This document shows positions 5,758 to 6,039 of a stretch of DNA of 6,039 nt, in pieces. The position numbers were made by a program, and so were the translations under genes. Source of the DNA: Phyllobacteriaceae bacterium (GTDB taxonomy: Bacteria; Pseudomonadota; Alphaproteobacteria; Rhizobiales; Ancalomicrobiaceae); the NCBI GenBank assembly GCA_012517025.1, contig JAAYVT010000594.1:1-6039 (forward strand). Reading direction: 5' to 3'. How positions within the stretch are numbered: position 1 is the stretch's first letter; each line of letters opens with the position of its first letter. The notes under the pieces are model-generated. The model searched no databases and had not been told where the DNA came from. It saw only the letters and a program-made list of their open reading frames with translations.

Positions 5758-5780
5758 AGAGGGGGGCCGAAGCCCCCCTC
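5750..5780 (-). terminator. Terminator of the pirin-family gene with UUCG tetraloop
   Basis: A perfect 9-bp stem (5759-5767 with 5772-5780) closes a 4-nt loop. Read on the minus strand it is GAGGGGGGC, loop TTCG, GCCCCCCTC, so the loop is a C(UUCG)G tetraloop, known to be exceptionally stable in RNA. The hairpin starts 4 nt after the pirin-gene stop. The tail TTCGTTCGGG is only modestly T-rich, but its sequence repeats the ecm terminator tail. It separates the pirin gene from merR, arguing against a shared transcript. Confidence 0.85.
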
Positions 5781-5784
5781 GCCC

Positions 5785-6039
5785 TCACAACGTTCCCATC
5801 CGGCCGCGACGGTAGTCCTCGACGGCGCGAATCAGCTCCTCGTGGGTGTTCATCACGAAGGGGCCCATGGCGGCGATCGGTTCGTCGATCGGCTCGCCGG
5901 TGAGGAGCAACACCCGGCTCTCCGGCGCCATGCCGGTGAGGCGCAGCCGATCGCCGTCGCGGTCGAGCACCGCGACCGCCTCCGCGGCGACCTCCCGTCC
6001 CTCGATCGCCACCGCTCCGGAGAGCACGGCGACGAGCCC
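5785..6039 (-). CDS. Pirin family protein, C-terminal 84 residues (partial)
   Basis: The last 84 codons of a gene run in from beyond the right edge; the start is outside the window. The sequence matches the C-terminal cupin domain of pirin-type proteins. It shows LSGAVAIEG, a strand-rich stretch, then LLLTGEPIDEPIAAMGPFV, MNTHEELIRAVEDYRRGRMGTL, in which GEPxxEP, GPFVMN and the DYxxGRMG ending are family hallmarks. Bacterial pirins are cupin proteins of mixed function; some oxidise quercetin and some bind other enzymes or regulators. The metal ligands sit in the N-terminal domain, which is not visible here, so activity cannot be judged. It is followed at once by a strong terminator and appears to be independent of merR. 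Confidence 0.93.
   Translation of the reverse strand, partial: GLVAVLSGAVAIEGREVAAEAVAVLDRDGDRLRLTGMAPESRVLLLTGEPIDEPIAAMGPFVMNTHEELIRAVEDYRRGRMGTL

Noticed and set aside
5696..5818. Small plus-strand frame of 40 codons beginning at ATG 5696
   Set aside because: No convincing ribosome site; it reads through the pirin-gene terminator hairpin into the end of that gene, and its composition is unremarkable.
1..6039. Possible mobile element, CRISPR, tRNA/rRNA or novel defence system
   Set aside because: No transposase, integrase, terminal repeats, spaced direct repeats, cloverleaf or effector/toxin gene was seen; gene content is ordinary central metabolism and housekeeping.

Overview
The window is a high-GC chromosomal segment, most likely from an alphaproteobacterium and plausibly a Hyphomicrobiales/Rhizobiales-type organism. 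This is inferred from the G/C-ending codons, the alphaproteobacterial style of the proteins, and above all the paired key enzymes of the ethylmalonyl-CoA pathway. No tRNA, rRNA, CRISPR, insertion sequence or phage gene is visible.

Layout, left to right. Bases 1-212 hold no gene I can name. A YihY/BrkB-family inner-membrane protein (213-1151, +) converges on crotonyl-CoA carboxylase/reductase, ccr (1299-2591, -), which ends in a textbook rho-independent terminator (1239-1267). Ccr is divergent from ethylmalonyl-CoA mutase, ecm/meaA (3007-4986, +), across a 415-bp control region rich in dyad symmetries. Ecm ends in a hairpin terminator (5017-5048) and converges on a MerR-family regulator (5105-5545, -). 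Upstream of the regulator is a 239-bp gap with a perfect 12-bp palindrome and the terminator of the last gene. That gene is a pirin-family protein (5785-6039, -) cut by the right edge of the window.

How the genes work together. Ccr reductively carboxylates crotonyl-CoA to (2S)-ethylmalonyl-CoA. After epimerisation by an enzyme not in this window, the B12-dependent mutase Ecm converts (2R)-ethylmalonyl-CoA to (2S)-methylsuccinyl-CoA. These are the two signature steps that let isocitrate-lyase-negative bacteria assimilate acetyl-CoA, for example from acetate, C1 compounds or PHB. The two genes share one intergenic region, so co-regulation is likely. The MerR protein is a neighbour whose link to the pathway is unproven.

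No new multi-gene system is evident. The most interesting material is non-coding: the strongly structured ccr/ecm control region, and a nearly identical 15-nt terminator tail found in opposite orientation on both sides of the merR gene.
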